Positions 32,357 to 43,953 of a DNA stretch of 64,000 bases are shown here, piece after piece; position 1 is the stretch's first letter, and every line of letters begins with the position of its first letter. The position numbers and the translations under genes were made by a program. The notes under the pieces are model-generated. The model ran no database searches. It worked only from the letters and a program-made list of their open reading frames with translations, and had not been told where the DNA came from. Source of the stretch: Mixophyes australis (Eukaryota > Chordata > Amphibia > Anura > Limnodynastidae); NCBI GenBank assembly GCA_036250195.1, contig JAVHZZ010000003.1, positions 34,502,335 to 34,566,334 of the forward strand, in the 5' to 3' direction.

Positions 32357-33998
32357 TGTCACGGGCACTAGGAGTCTTTACCCAGGATATCACCAGATGA
32401 TGGACTTACCAGAGTAATATAGTTGGTAATATGGTACTCTGGTAGCAGGGTGACAACGGAACAGGAAAAACAGCAGATGGTGAGAGAATGCTCGAGGAAA
32501 GTCTATGACTAGCAGCACTGGTAATGAGTAGATGAATGTACACGAGAAACTAGATGGACAAGGAAACGTGAGGCAAGTCAGTGGTCTGCGTATAGCAAGT
32601 TGTACCACTGCTATAGTGAGGAGGAATGTCCAGGAGTAGCGAGGAGGAAGTGAAAGTCAGCGGTCTGCGTATAGCAAGTTGTACCGCTGTCTAGGTGAAG
32701 GAATGGAATCCAGGTGAAGGTAGGTAACAGGGAAGTCAGTGGTCTGCATCAGCAAGTTGTACCACTGCAATATATATGTGAGGAGGGACACGAGGAGATG
32801 AATGCAATGCAGAGTATACACGGGGCACACAGAACTTGATCCCACGATGATATCCACAATACAATGATAACTGAGCAGCACTGCTTAAATATACAAAGTC
32901 ACAATAACTATCCAGGCAATAGGAGACAAAGTCAATGGTAGCAATAGTCTCAGTGGATAGGAGACTCCGGAGGAGAACACAACTCAGTCCAGCTAGATAC
33001 GCAATACACAAGCAAAGTCAATGAGAAGTATACATACCGCGGTTCAGGAGAGCAGGCTGTCAGAGAGACGTGCAGGGATACCTGAACGGCTGAAGGCCGG
33101 CAGTAGGCGAGACCACTGGAAGGTGGAAGCGGTAATCAGGTTGGTGCAGCGCACGGCAGGTAAACCAGCAGGAACGAGGCAATGCTCAGGAAGCAGTAGT
33201 ATGTGGAACTGGAAACATGAAGAACACGGGAGAGTTGAGGCGGTCTGATATCCAGTCATAGAGATGGAAGCAGCGGAGCGCTGACCCGATGAACACAGGA
33301 GAGTAGAAGTGAGCAGGAACTCTGTAGAAGCAGCGGAGGCAGCGGATAGGAATCAGCTGGTGCAGATACGATGTACACAGGAGAGTTGAAGTGAGCAGGA
33401 ACTCTGTAGAAGCAACGGAGGCAGCGGATAGGAATCAGCTGGTTGCAAACACGATGAACACAGGAGAGTTGAAGTGAGCAGGAACTCTGTAGAAGCAGCG
33501 GATAGGAATCAGCTGGTGCAGACACGATGAACACAGGAGAGTTGAAGTGAGTAGAAACTCTGTAGAAGCAACGGAGGCAGCGGATAGGAATCAGCTGGTT
33601 GCAGATACGATAAACACAGGAGAGTTGAAGTGAGTAGAAACTCTGTAGAAGCAACGGAGGCAGCGGATAGGAATCAGCTGGTTGCAGACACGATGAGCAC
33701 ACGAGAGTTGAAGTGGTCTGGAAACCACAATAGAGGAAACAGGAATCAGCAGGAGCTGAATACACGAGGAAACACAGGAACACCTTCAGAGGCTCATGGA
33801 GAATGAGACTCCAAGATCAGGCAACCAGGTAATGATCACAGGTGGTTTAAATAGGGAGGGTTGCCTGATCATCCAATCAATAACAAGCAACAAGTACTGA
33901 AGGCTTGAAAGGGCTGCACATGCGCAGACCCTCAGGATGGCGGACGGCCACGGTTCCTGAATACACGAGAAGTAGCACTCACAGTCTGGTGAGTGACA
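32357..33998 (-). mobile_element. Solo LTR with GTAAG target duplication, 1642 bp
   Basis: GTAAG flanks both ends (32352-32356 and 33999-34003). On the minus strand the LTR starts TGTCACTCACCAGACTG and ends GTGCCCGTGACA, with a CCCTATTTAAACCACC promoter-like motif (about 33842-33857). Much of its length is tandem repeat: a unit of about 80 bp, GAACACAGGAGAGTTGAAGT (33290-33720), and a second unit, TCAGTGGTCTGCGTATAGCA (32577-32765). No internal coding region remains. Confidence 0.85.
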
Positions 33999-34019
33999 GT
34001 AAGCCTCTTTGGAATTCCA

Positions 34020-34200
34020 GGTTTTGGTTATCACCTCATTTCAAAATGAACACTCTGCAGCTAGACTAGAGCCTATGATTGTCATCTGAAAAGCAATACC
34101 ACTGTTGAATAAATTGTTGGCTGTGTTATATTTTTCTGCGTCTGGATCACTCCAGACCACAGTAGCTGTGGTGGCAGGATTGTCCCAAACTGCTTTCAGT
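34020..34200 (-). pseudogene. Unidentified coding remnant
   Basis: The minus strand keeps a readable stretch including AVWDNPATTATVVWSDPDA and NLFNSGIAFQMTIIGSS before a stop. The sequence on the far side of the solo LTR (below 32352, minus strand) also reads an unusually protein-like stretch. I cannot name the family. It may be a transposon protein or a host pseudogene. Confidence 0.3.
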
Positions 34201-34544
34201 TAGTTACTCAAATGGGTACTACGGACATTCTGATCACACACCAAACCGTTTATCTGCCATTGGATTAAGAATCCCTTTTGCCAATATAACTGCAGTTTTT
34301 TAACACTGTTCATTTTATGCACATCATAGGGTCTGGGGATGGTACTCGTGTAGCCATGGTACCATCATGAAGAAATTAATAAATTTTTTGGAAACGGAAA
34401 CATTTTCATTCCATTAATGTCCAGGCTATATGGGTTGCATCTCTCGTCACCTGAAGCATTGTTGCCAAATTTCCAAGAAGTTTCCATGACTCCCTTCATT
34501 ATGAGGTAATCAGTCACATGGCAGAAATCATCACAGAGGCAAGA

Positions 34545-34885
34545 GCAGGGCCCTCTCTCCTCCTGTTTCCAACACTTTTAACTTTACTCTCCAGCTACCC
34601 AGCCCACCTCCTCTTGGGCCTTCTGCCCTCTGACTCCTCTTTCACTTTTCTCTGCACCTTTCAGTGGTTCTAAACCTGTTAGCTGCGGCCAGCCCTTGGA
34701 CACTGGTTTGTAGCTTGTGCTGAATATCCCTCACTCTTTCTCTTTAGCTTTGAGCTTCCTGAGTTATAGTGTTTATTGTTTATTGTACTGTGCTGTTTTA
34801 TCTTGTATTGTCTTATTTGTTCCTGCTCGGCGCTACGGACACTTTGTTGCGTCCCATAAATAAAAAATAATAATAATAATGTGTT
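34545..34885 (+). repeat. L2-like LINE 3' tail
   Basis: A pyrimidine-rich region is followed by TTGTTCCTGCTCGGCGCTAC, CGTCCCATAAATAAAAAATA and an AAT tail, the L2/MIR-type ending seen elsewhere in the window. Confidence 0.6.
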
Positions 34886-36679
34886 ACTGATCTATACAAG
34901 CCCCACAAGGAACTTATAGGCATAATGGGCCTAATGCTGAGATGGACACATGTTTAGTGTAAATTAAACATAAAAGTTGCCCGTAAAAATATCATATTTA
35001 CTCCCATATACTGAGTTGTGGAATCTCAAAGATATTAAAACATAAACACCAGGTTTACGTCAAGCTTACATCAGGCATATACAAAACCAGGTCATAAGTG
35101 CAAGAAAAGTTTGTTAACGTTTTGTTTTGATGGCGAAAAACACATATTAGTCATGATATAATACAGCAGATATAATATTCCTTCTAGTCTATGAATGAAA
35201 GTAGAAAAAATGTTAATAATTTTTAGACAGAGTGGGTGGTTTTGCTTTGATTAACCCTTTCACACCCATGTCACACATGCCTATGTGGGTCATTTTGACA
35301 ATTTTTTACGCACTGTTTTCATTAGCAGGAGTCACCGGCATTCTCCACATGGAACCCGAAAAAACAGGAGCTGCTGTGAAGACCAGAGCCTTTCTCCCCT
35401 GGATACAGCAGCAGGTAGGAACCTGTGGATGTGGAAAGGGGGGTAGAAAGGTGCGGGTGAAGCATTTGTGACAAGAGGAGAACTTTACAGGTTTCATTCC
35501 ATGTTTGACTGTGAAATTTTGGTGGAATTTGACCATAAGTGCTCCACTACTACCACTATTTTGTTCCACCTGGACTTCCTCCTATTATACCCCAAACACA
35601 CCTAAGAGTAGACAGAATTGTCCATCATCATTCCACCCTTATTTTTAGACTGTAAATTCAACAAAACGCCAATCTACACATACAGTGCAAAATGGCCAGA
35701 CAGTGAAGCAAAAGCATGACACAAATATTTGTACCATCCGCACATTCTTTGTGCACAATGTCACCACAGCTACACTCATCTATAATAGTGATATACTGTA
35801 TACATAATAATCAACTATTGTTCATTAACACTTTGAGCACTGCAGATTCAGACAGTAGAAAGGGACCACCCTATTAGTGGAAGCGCCGTGATGTGGCAGG
35901 TGGCTTATCCTGCATTTGCAAATGTATGTAACTGAGAATTCTGCATTTTTATGTAGAGTACATGTAGGAATAGCAGCTCTGGTACTGCCTCAGTGTTGCT
36001 GGGGGATTTTTCTCTGTATTTTTTCCTCTCTGGACAACCCCACCCTTTCAAGCACCTGCTGTGAACCTATAAATTGATTGAGCAGTTTCCCATTTCTGTA
36101 TAGTAGACTAGTTCTTCCACGCTAGTTTCTGTCAAGCCTACTGTAATCGCCCCTAAACACCCATTGTATTTCTGAAATAGACTTATGTCTGCTTAACTGG
36201 ACTAATTTTAGTTGAGAGCAAGGCCAGATTTGTGAGGTGAGACCTTGATTACTCTGCTTGTGGTGTTGGCGAAGCAGTCTCTTGTCTGTTCTGTGTTTCC
36301 CGGTCATCTGGGTTCATACTTACCCTGTGTGATTGACGTCCGGTAACTTTCCCTACCTGATTTAGAGTGTGAAGGAGACATATCCACACAACGAGCTGGA
36401 TGGTCGGTTACTGTTAGGTTTTAGTTTTGTTATTGAATTTTAGTTATGTTTATTAAAGCTTTTTTCATCCTTGTATTTAAGACACACTACTAATGGAAGT
36501 GTGCATTTGTTTTTCCCATTTAACGTGTATTGTATTCTGGTATATTTGTTCTGTAGATGTGTGTGCAAATGTACGGTAAGTTCTATTGTACTCAGATGCT
36601 CTTGGTTATATAAATTTGTATGTGCTTTTGAAAAATAGATTTTTTTAAAAAATTATAAAAAAGGAAAAACAAAATGATG
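34886..36679. other. Mostly unrecognised; hAT MITE interior near 36036
   Basis: At 36036-36095, CCCCACCCTTTC and CCTATAAATTGATTGAGCAG repeat the interior of the MITE at 21623. At 35252, TTAACCCTTTCACACC resembles a piggyBac-type end, but no partner was found. I see no gene. Confidence 0.35.
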
Positions 36680-36976
36680 GTTAATGTGGGCATAGGGAAA
36701 CCGATGCCTGGAAACCCCCCACCAAGCCTGGGGCACTGTAAAATTGAGGTGGCTGGACTGTGCCCCGCTTCACATGGCTCTGCTTGAAAAGGGAGAGCTG
36801 CGTGCACCTAACAGTAGTGCACGCAGCATTGCCCATGTATATTATGGGGATAGGAAGAGTTGGAGAGCAGCCAAGCACTGTCTAAAATTATAGCCACGCC
36901 CCCCATGCATGCTGGTCACGCCCACTGGCGGCATGTTGTGGAAACCCCCCTCTACAAATCCTACGTTTGCCCCTGG
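36680..36976 (-). mobile_element. hAT-like terminal fragment
   Basis: On the minus strand this begins CAGGGGCAAACGTAGG and continues through GCGTGACCAGCATGCATGGG, GGCAATGCTGCGTGCACTAC and TGTTAGGTGCACGCAGCTCTC. This is the same order as 30709 onward and, in part, 24680 onward. The distal end is lost. Confidence 0.65.
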
Positions 36977-37059
36977 TGGGGCTAAGATATGTGCAAAAGT
37001 TAAAATAAAATCATGGAAAGCCATCTGGGTCAGGAGTTTCTATGTTTCTACGATGATAT

Positions 37060-37500
37060 GATGCCACTTAAAGTGAGTAGCCAGACCATGGGTTTAATTT
37101 AAACTTGGATGAGCGATTGGATTGTTTGACTGCGTCCCATGATCATGTCCGTTCTGGAGTGTGAATTGTGTGGATGTGAATAATATGTGTGACCTTTTGA
37201 AGAAGTCTGCTTTGCTCTCCAGGAATCGAAAAGACCAGCCTCAGCCATAAGTCTGGTTAGTGTCTTTTATCCTGAGCTGTTTGAGGATGTGATTAGAGAA
37301 GTGGAACCATCTCGTGCTTGTGGAAGTCACCACCTATAATGATCGGTCTTTTTGGATCTATTTAGATTGTCCAGTATTCGGGCGAGAGATATTTGCTATA
37401 GCAATGTCTATATATCCTAGTTTACCAGTATGAATGATACATCTTTCTCCTTTAACAGAGGAAGATTTGTGTAATGTGATAGGCATAGACTTATATATAA
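37060..37500 (-). pseudogene. L1/Tx1-type LINE endonuclease domain remnant
   Basis: The minus strand reads GYIDIAIANIS, then IVGGDFHKHE (the G-G-D-F-N block of the apurinic-type endonuclease), then AGLFDSWRAKQTSSKGHTYY and SHPHNSHSRTDMI. The last two correspond to the G-L-x-D-x-W-R ... Y-T-x-x-S ... H-x-S-x-S-R-I-D blocks. Stops and frame changes intervene and the isoleucine of S-R-I-D is changed, so it is inactive. Neither the reverse transcriptase nor the 3' end is present nearby. Confidence 0.7.
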
Positions 37501-37942
37501 GAATAACATACCATTATGTTTAGTTATGTGAGTGGCTGGAAACTTCTTGAAATATACAGAGAGAAGATTGTTGTTTTTAAATGGGTTTCCTATAGAAAAA
37601 TAATGTCTCCTTGTATGTTGGCGAGTATGGCAATGTTCGTTACCGGGGCTGTTTAGTCCTTAGCAGTTTGTGGCGATTAATCTAACTGTCCTTTTTCCAG
37701 TGGATCTTAATGACTAATATTGGTTTAGTGATTTTGAGTGTTGCGCGGACCCCTCTATGCTAAGCTGTGAGGGAGAATGTAGGGAGTGAGCTCAGGGTGT
37801 TGGGTAAGTAGAAGCCGCTCCTACTTACCTTTCCTAGATTTAACTACTGAGAGGTGGAGGATTTAAGTGTTAGTGGAAGAGCTCAACGTTGGCATTCAGT
37901 ATTGTTACAACAATACAGTATAATATATAATATTGCATAAAG

Positions 37943-38126
37943 CAGAGTTTATTAACTCCAGTCCGCATGCACCCCCAACAGATCATGTTTTCAGGATTTC
38001 TTTAATCATGCACAGGTGACATAGTCTACTTGGCGTTGTCAGCAATTATCTTACCTGTTCCACATACAGAAATCCTCAAGACATGAGCTGTTAGCAGTGC
38101 ATGAGGACTGGAGTTAAGAAACACTG
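37943..38126. mobile_element. hAT-type MITE, 184 bp
   Basis: The termini CAGAGTTTATTAACTCCAG and CTGGAGTTAAGAAACACTG form an imperfect inverted repeat that extends inward over about 50 bp. The flanks GCATAAAG and GTAGAAAG agree at 6 of 8 positions, consistent with a decayed hAT duplication. Confidence 0.65.
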
Positions 38127-39210
38127 GTAGAAAGTAATAATATATTGCTTTTAAAAATCAAGTTTCTATAGGTCTTTGTTGGGGGGGCCGGGAGCCGAGG
38201 ATGGGCGGCAAGTGAATATGCAAGTTATTTACCGAACGAGAGTAGGGAAGGAGAGCAATAACCAAAAGGGAGTATTCCTTAATAAGGACTTGGGTAGATG
38301 AATAGAAGATTGAAATCATGAAGAATTTGTTAAAAATACTACAAATATTTTAAATATTTAGATACAGTTAATTAACTTTTTTTATTGTAGATATTAGAAA
38401 CTTTCTGAATATTGTCGTATTAAAATATGTGTAGTTTACAGAATAATTTATGTTTTTTAATGGCAAGCAAGATCAAATTCTAATTGAAATTTGTTTGTTT
38501 CCTAAAAGTATAAAGCAATAGGTTTCTTATGTATTAATACTTACATATTATAGAGAAGCAACTTAACGATTTCAATCCAGGTAAAAAACAAGCAAACGTT
38601 ATTCTTTATCCTTGCGGGACAAATAATAAGAATATCGAATACTAAGACATTTAGTGATATATAAAACGTATATCTATTTGTAGTTTGTAGCTGCTAATTA
38701 TTAAATTAAAATATAATGCATTTCTTGTAAATTACAATTTAACATGTTATAGGAAAGCGGATCGATAATCTTAGAACCGGTAGTAGCTTTGTAGGTCTGC
38801 GTTCCTATGGGACAAATTAAAACATGTTTTATGTATAGATGGATTCCGTTTATCATAGTGTTAGAGTATAAAGATCTCCTTTAAACAGCCAAGGTAGCCA
38901 TCGGAATTTGAAAACTGGTATTTTGAGATGTAAAGTTTTGGTGGATTATAGTTATTAGCGACTGTGGGAGTTAGGTTGGGCTCGTGAGGGGGGCTGAGGA
39001 TGGACTATGTTGAGGTCACTGTAGGTGTTAATTACGTAGTTGCTCTTATCCTTTTGGTTTGTTTTCTCTGGATCTTAATTAACCCTGGACTTACCTGCTG
39101 TCTGTTAAAAATCCAACTGCAATTTGTGGTGAATACTCTTTTTGAGAGACGTCTACAGTTACCCTCATCTGTGTTATTCAAGTGATACTGTACCTTACCA
39201 GATATACTAT
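38127..39210. other. AT-rich, no gene established
   Basis: A 61-codon frame at 39000-39185 would encode a short peptide with one hydrophobic stretch (VVALILLVCFLWILI), but there is no support beyond its openness. GGGACAAATAATAAG and GGGACAAATTAAAAC, about 190 bp apart, hint at an old tandem duplication. Confidence 0.3.
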
Positions 39211-39443
39211 GGGGGGTATTCAATTGTTAGCGAGATCCCCGGAAAACAAGCGCTCTAAAAATATTCGCGTTAATACGGTAATTACTCGCTGAATTTTCAT
39301 CTCGCAGCTCCCTGAGCTGCGAGATGAAATTCAGCGAGTAAACTACCGTATTAACGGTATTTACGCGCATATTACCGTATTAACACTAATATATTTTGAG
39401 CGCTCGTTTTTCCGGGGATCTCGCTAACAATTGAATACCCCCC
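39211..39443. mobile_element. Fold-back MITE, near-perfect 233-bp palindrome (copy 2 of 3)
   Basis: GGGGGGTATTCAATTGTTAG at the left is the exact inverse of the right end. The centre, CTCGCAGCTCCCTGAGCTGCGAG, is also palindromic, so almost the whole element can form one hairpin. It shares ends and CCGTATTAACGG-like interior motifs with the copies at 114 and 45017. The flanks are TAT and TTT, so the target duplication is not exact. Confidence 0.85.
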
Positions 39444-39567
39444 TTTGTATTTGTTAATCTGTTATCTGCAAAGTTTATTCGAGCTCTGCCAATTGCGGTA
39501 AATTTACCTGTTCTATTCAGCGTGTTCACAAATAAAGTGTGGATTTTTTCCACAATCCCTGTTTACG

Positions 39568-40494
39568 CTGACAGTCATCCTACAGATATGAAAGTTACCA
39601 GCCATGGTTCTTCCCAGCAGATATGGAAAATCCAGCTATGTGTCTTCCCAGAAGATATCCCGCTCTCCTCTTTGTAAACGGCTCTGCGTTCCTGCTGGCG
39701 GACGCCGTCTTGCCAGCAGTTCTGCGCATGCGCGTACCCGGTTTTTATAATCTGCCTTCCATGAAACTATTGGCTGATTGCCGGCTAGCTCCTTCTTTAA
39801 AAAGCACCTCCCTCAGGGCCAGATCTTCAGGTTTCCCTACCTGTAACGACGTTCCTACCTCTGGCTCCTGTTTATTCTCTGCAACCTGGACTCCAGTAAT
39901 TTTCTGCAGACCATCGCGCCTCCTATTGATCCTGCACCAGGGCTTCCAGCTCTTTAGGACCTTAGCGCTATAATCCTTAGCAGATTATTCACTCCTGTGA
40001 TCCTCTGACTTGTAATCTCTCTTACCTGGACTACAGTGCCCTTCTGTGGACTGTCGCATCTCCTACTATTCCTGCTCCAGGACTGTCCAGCTCCCCATCA
40101 CCTCAGTGCTCCTCCTCTCTGCAGCCTAGTGTACTCTCGTGCATCCTTAGCGCCTATTCCACTCACCTAGTGCTCCGCACCTCTCCCATGTACGGTATAC
40201 CACTCCTGCCAGCTGACTTTCGTCCGTCAGACCATAGTCTTTGGGCTCTCCACTAGGTCTTGCTTGTCACCTACTAAGAGGGCCGCAAACTGCGGTCTGG
40301 GATCTACAAAGTCCATATTCCTTTGCGGGGATCCCTCTTCATTAGACTCTACGCCTCTTTTGGGTAGTGTCCTGCTAAGCAGACCCTGAGGACCCTTTTG
40401 ACCCTGAACTTGCGACATCCCCATTCCAAACCCTGCTCTGTTCAGAGCAGGGACAGGGAGGTAAAGGGAGAAGGGCTAGTAGGGTGCCCCTGAC
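39568..40494 (+). mobile_element. Probable solo LTR
   Basis: This non-coding stretch runs from near TGACAGTCATCC to GTGCCCCTGACA. It has a promoter-like TTTAAAAAGCACC motif near 39805 and CCTGGACTCCAGTAATTTTC / CCTGGACTACAGTGCCC near-repeats. The 3' part (TCTGGGATCTACAAAGTCC, GAGGACCCTTTTGACCC) parallels that of other LTRs here. No 5-bp duplication was found, so the left edge is a guess. Confidence 0.45.
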
Positions 40495-40859
40495 AAGGTT
40501 GTCAAAGATAATTGTCATGATAAGACAATAAATCATCTGTGAAATAACTCTTAAGACCTCTGGTAATTCTTATAGGAAGAGAAACCTCAGCGCTAGCAAT
40601 GGCACTCACACATAGACGTATGTAATACAGATAATGGTGATTTCTTTTTAGACTTTTATATATGTTTTACCTGTCAATTATATGATAGATAAAACATATA
40701 TAGACTTATCATAACATTTCAAATATCTATATCAAACTGCTATAATAAATAACAGGCTTATATGCACAAACAAGGTCTGTCTATAACACAATGTTCAAAA
40801 ACATGTTTAGGATACAGTGTCTGCAATATTTTGTCCACTGGAGCTGTGTAATGTGTGGG

Positions 40860-41367
40860 CCAATAGGGCTCTGCAATGTGTTTCTCTATAGTGCTCTGCA
40901 ATGTGTTTCTCTATAGAACTCTGCAATGTGTTGCTCTATAGGGCTCCGCAATGTGTTGCTCTATAGGGCTCCGCAATGTGTTGCTCTATAGGGCTCCGCA
41001 ATGTGTTGCTCTATAGGGCTCCGCAATGTGTTGCTCTATAGGGCTCTGCAATGTGTTGCTCTATAGAACTCTGCAATGTGTTGTTCTATAGGGCTCTGCA
41101 ATGTGTTGTTCTATGGAGCTCCGCAATGTGTTGCTCAATAGGGCTCTGAAATGTGTTGCTCTATAGGGCTCCGCAATGTGTTGCTCTATAGGGCTCCGCA
41201 ATGTGTTGCTCTATAGGGCTCCGCAATGTGTTGCTCTATTGGGCTCTGCAATGTGTTTCTCTATAGAACTATGCAATGTGTTGCTCTATAGGGCTCTGCA
41301 ATGTGTTGCTCTAAAGGGCTCCGCAATGTGTTGCTCTATAGGGCTCCGCAATGTGTTACTCAATATG
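40860..41367 (+). repeat. 25-bp minisatellite, about 20 copies
   Basis: The unit is GGGCTCCGCAATGTGTTGCT followed by CTATA, with CCG/CTG and GGGCTC/GAACTC variants. The array stops at 41369, where a composite insertion begins, and degenerate units resume at 43647-43690. Confidence 0.92.
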
Positions 41368-41859
41368 GCTGTGAGGATACGGGGTCCTCAGACCGATACC
41401 AGGTGCAGGTTGAATATCATTTTATTAGTACTGAAGGTGAACTTTAAAATGGCACAACAAGACAGCAAGTTTCCAAATATACAATACAGGTCAGCCTGGT
41501 GAACAGCTGCGTCCTGCAGATGGCAGTTCTGTGTCTCTGGATATGTGATGTTAGGTCCTTTGCAGCATCTCTTAATACATGACCTGGGCCTTCTGCGATG
41601 TAATGCTGATAACAGACCATGTCTCCCAACATAGGATGTCTGCTCACACAAAGCACAGTCACCGATTGCACACGGTACTAACGGGACAATATTCCTGCGT
41701 AGTACAGCTAACACACGAGTCCCTCGCACTGAGCTGACAAGCATCTCCTCAGCGTGCATCAGAGTTTCTTCACTCCAGCCCTCTGGAGCTTACTTACTGC
41801 TTAATATTAACTTAATATTATGGCTTACCAGCAACTGACATGAGCTTTCAGAGCTGGTG

Positions 41860-42388
41860 GTATTATTATTATTATTATTATTATAATTTATTTGTTAGGC
41901 GCCACAAGATATCCGCAGCACCGCACACAGTACTAACAGTAGACTATACAGGGTGAAACCATACAGAACAATGAACAAAAAGTACCAATACTTCAGAAAC
42001 TCTGGCCAGTCATTTGCAGTAAAGACGGAGCGGAAGAACCGGTATGGAGAGAGGAGGGGAGGGGGCCCTGCTCATACGAGCTTACATCCTAAGGGAGGGT
42101 AAACAGAACAGGCACAAGAGGAGCCAGTTGAGGCAAGAGGAGAGAAGGGAGGATGAGTAAAGGGAGTAGATGGGGGTTAAGTAGATGGTTGGTAGGCTTT
42201 GAGGAAGAGGTGAGTTTTGAGTGCACGTTTGAAGGAGCACAGAGTAGGAGAGAGACGGATGGAACGAGGGAGGTCATTCCAGTGAAGGGGGGCTGCACGG
42301 GAAAAGTCTTGGATTCTGGAGTGGGAAGAGGTGATAAGGGTGGAGGAGAGGCGGCGGTCGTTGGCCGAGCGCAGGGTGGTAGAGGTCA
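41860..42388 (-). pseudogene. L2-like LINE 3' end with ORF2 C-terminus
   Basis: The minus strand encodes SRIQDFSRAAPLHWNDLPRS and FKRALKTHLFLKAY, the conserved C-terminal block of L2/CR1 ORF2. The 3' region with GAGCTTACATCCTAAGGG inverted and an AATAAT tail follows. It is strongly 5'-truncated. The reading is intact over this short stretch, so it is younger than the copies at 6770 and 22106. Confidence 0.8.
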
Positions 42389-42389
42389 C

Positions 42390-43009
42390 ACAGGTACTCG
42401 GGTGCCCCCAGGACTTAACTCAAGTGTAGTAAAAGTTGATGTACAGTCACGTTATCATGGAGGTAAGAGGCAGAGGAACCAGCATGCAGACAGAAAATCA
42501 GGGTCAGGCCAAAAGTTTTGGGTCAGAAACGAGCAGGATAGCCCAGGACAGGCCAAAAGGTCAGGGCTGGCAGAGAACAAGGGAAATACAAAAGACAGAG
42601 CCAAAGGTCAGAGGCAAGCAGGGTCCAGAAACTAGTCAAGGGTCACAACAGGACTGAATCAGAACAGGCAGAGTATCCACAGAAAACAGAGAGCAGCAAA
42701 TACAGTGGTACAAACGCTATAACCATCAGGGAGGCTAAGCCCTCCCTGCCTTAAATACAGAAAGGGACCAATCGCAGGACAGAACACCAGCTCCACTAAT
42801 CATTCGCATGAGGCTGTGAATCAGTTAGCTCTAGCCGCGGGCTACAGCTGTCAAACTAATTGCCGGGACGCGGCGGCAGAGAGAAGAGCGTCCTGGTTGC
42901 CCTGGTAAAGGTTGGGACGCTGTGGATGGAAGTAACGTTGTGGCTGCGATGACAACAGCCAAGAGCAGATTATGCCAAGCCTTAGCGGCTGGCGCTGGGG
43001 CTCATGACA
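42390..43009 (-). mobile_element. Probable LTR nested in the composite insertion
   Basis: On the minus strand it starts TGTCATGAGCCCCAGC and carries CTGTATTTAAGGCAGG as a promoter-like motif (about 42748-42763). It contains near-repeats of CAGGCCAAAAG. The other end could not be placed by a target duplication. Confidence 0.5.
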
Positions 43010-43639
43010 CTTAACTTCTTCCTTTTACGCTTACCTCACCTCCCCAGCAAGAACATGACATCACTTCAATACACACACAATATAACATATGTTGTACAGT
43101 TAAATAATTCACATATCACAGGGATAAGGTTATTTGATTTAGACCTTGTCTTAGACAATAAAATTAGAGACTGCTCACATTACCCTAATTAACACATAAC
43201 TAGAAGTGCAAAGATGTATTTGCCCTAGAGTCAACTGTGGACAGCAGTCTATTATTACCCATATATCTATTCACAGTCTGCTGATCTGGCCTCCAAAGCT
43301 TAATATTACTACCTGTAACATTCCCCACACAGTGATACATTTACAATAGATATCAGCATACATTAAAGGTTATAGTCTTAATACAATGGTGCCTTACTCA
43401 TATAAAGTCAATGCATCTGGACTAAATCTACTTGTTGACTGCAGAAGACATATTTTTAATTTCACCATTTAAACTACAACATGTGACTTATATTAGCAAA
43501 GTATTAAATTCATATTGTCAAGTACATAACTGTGTTAATAATACACCCAAATGTCCTGATCTTAGAGGCCCCACTGGTCCAGTGTTGGAGCAGGACCAGA
43601 GCTTTAAAAGTCCATTAACCTGATCCTTAGTTCCTCACA

Positions 43640-43900
43640 AGGACGCTGCAATGTGGTGCTCAATAGGGCTCTGTAATGTGTTGGTTACTGGCGCTCTATA
43701 TTGTTTTGAACTTTGGAAATATGTATATTTGTTGTCTAGCGCTGGGGCTTTGTAGTGGGACTTCTGCTGGGGCTGAACAAAACATCTGCCATTGGGGCTC
43801 AACAAAACGACTTCTGATGGGACTGAATAAGACGTCTATGGCTGCACAATGTATTGACTACTGGCGCTGTACACAGGTTTTGTGCAATATGATTTCTACA
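43640..43900 (+). repeat. Degenerate continuation of the 25-bp minisatellite
   Basis: GCTGCAATGTGGTGCTCAAT and CTCTGTAATGTGTTGG are units of the array at 40860-41367. Further decayed units (GGGGCT-AACAAAACA) run to about 43840. Confidence 0.7.
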
Positions 43901-43953
43901 GACTTAGCTCTGTTTATGTTGCTTGTATGCATTATAATATTTCTGTGCCCGTA

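Larger units (their letters stand above)
41370..43639 (-). mobile_element. Composite insertion splitting the 25-bp minisatellite
   Basis: The ends are TGTGAGGATACGGGG and TAGTTCCTCACA, that is TG...CA with a TGTGAGGA/TCCTCACA inverted start, as in an LTR. Flanks ATGGC and AGGAC match poorly. Inside are an L2-like LINE fragment (41860-42388) and a further LTR-like stretch (42390-43009). The remaining outer sequence (41370-41860 and 43010-43639) has no recognisable gene. Confidence 0.45.

Noticed and set aside
33256..33783. 175-codon minus-strand frame
   Set aside because: It is a translation of the 80-bp tandem repeats inside the solo LTR 32357-33998.
35252..35300. piggyBac-like terminus TTAACCCTTTCACACC
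   Set aside because: No second terminus with TTAA and no transposase remnant was found; a short match can arise by chance.
39000..39185. Small membrane peptide gene
   Set aside because: It is only 61 codons in AT-rich DNA, with no conservation or splice evidence.
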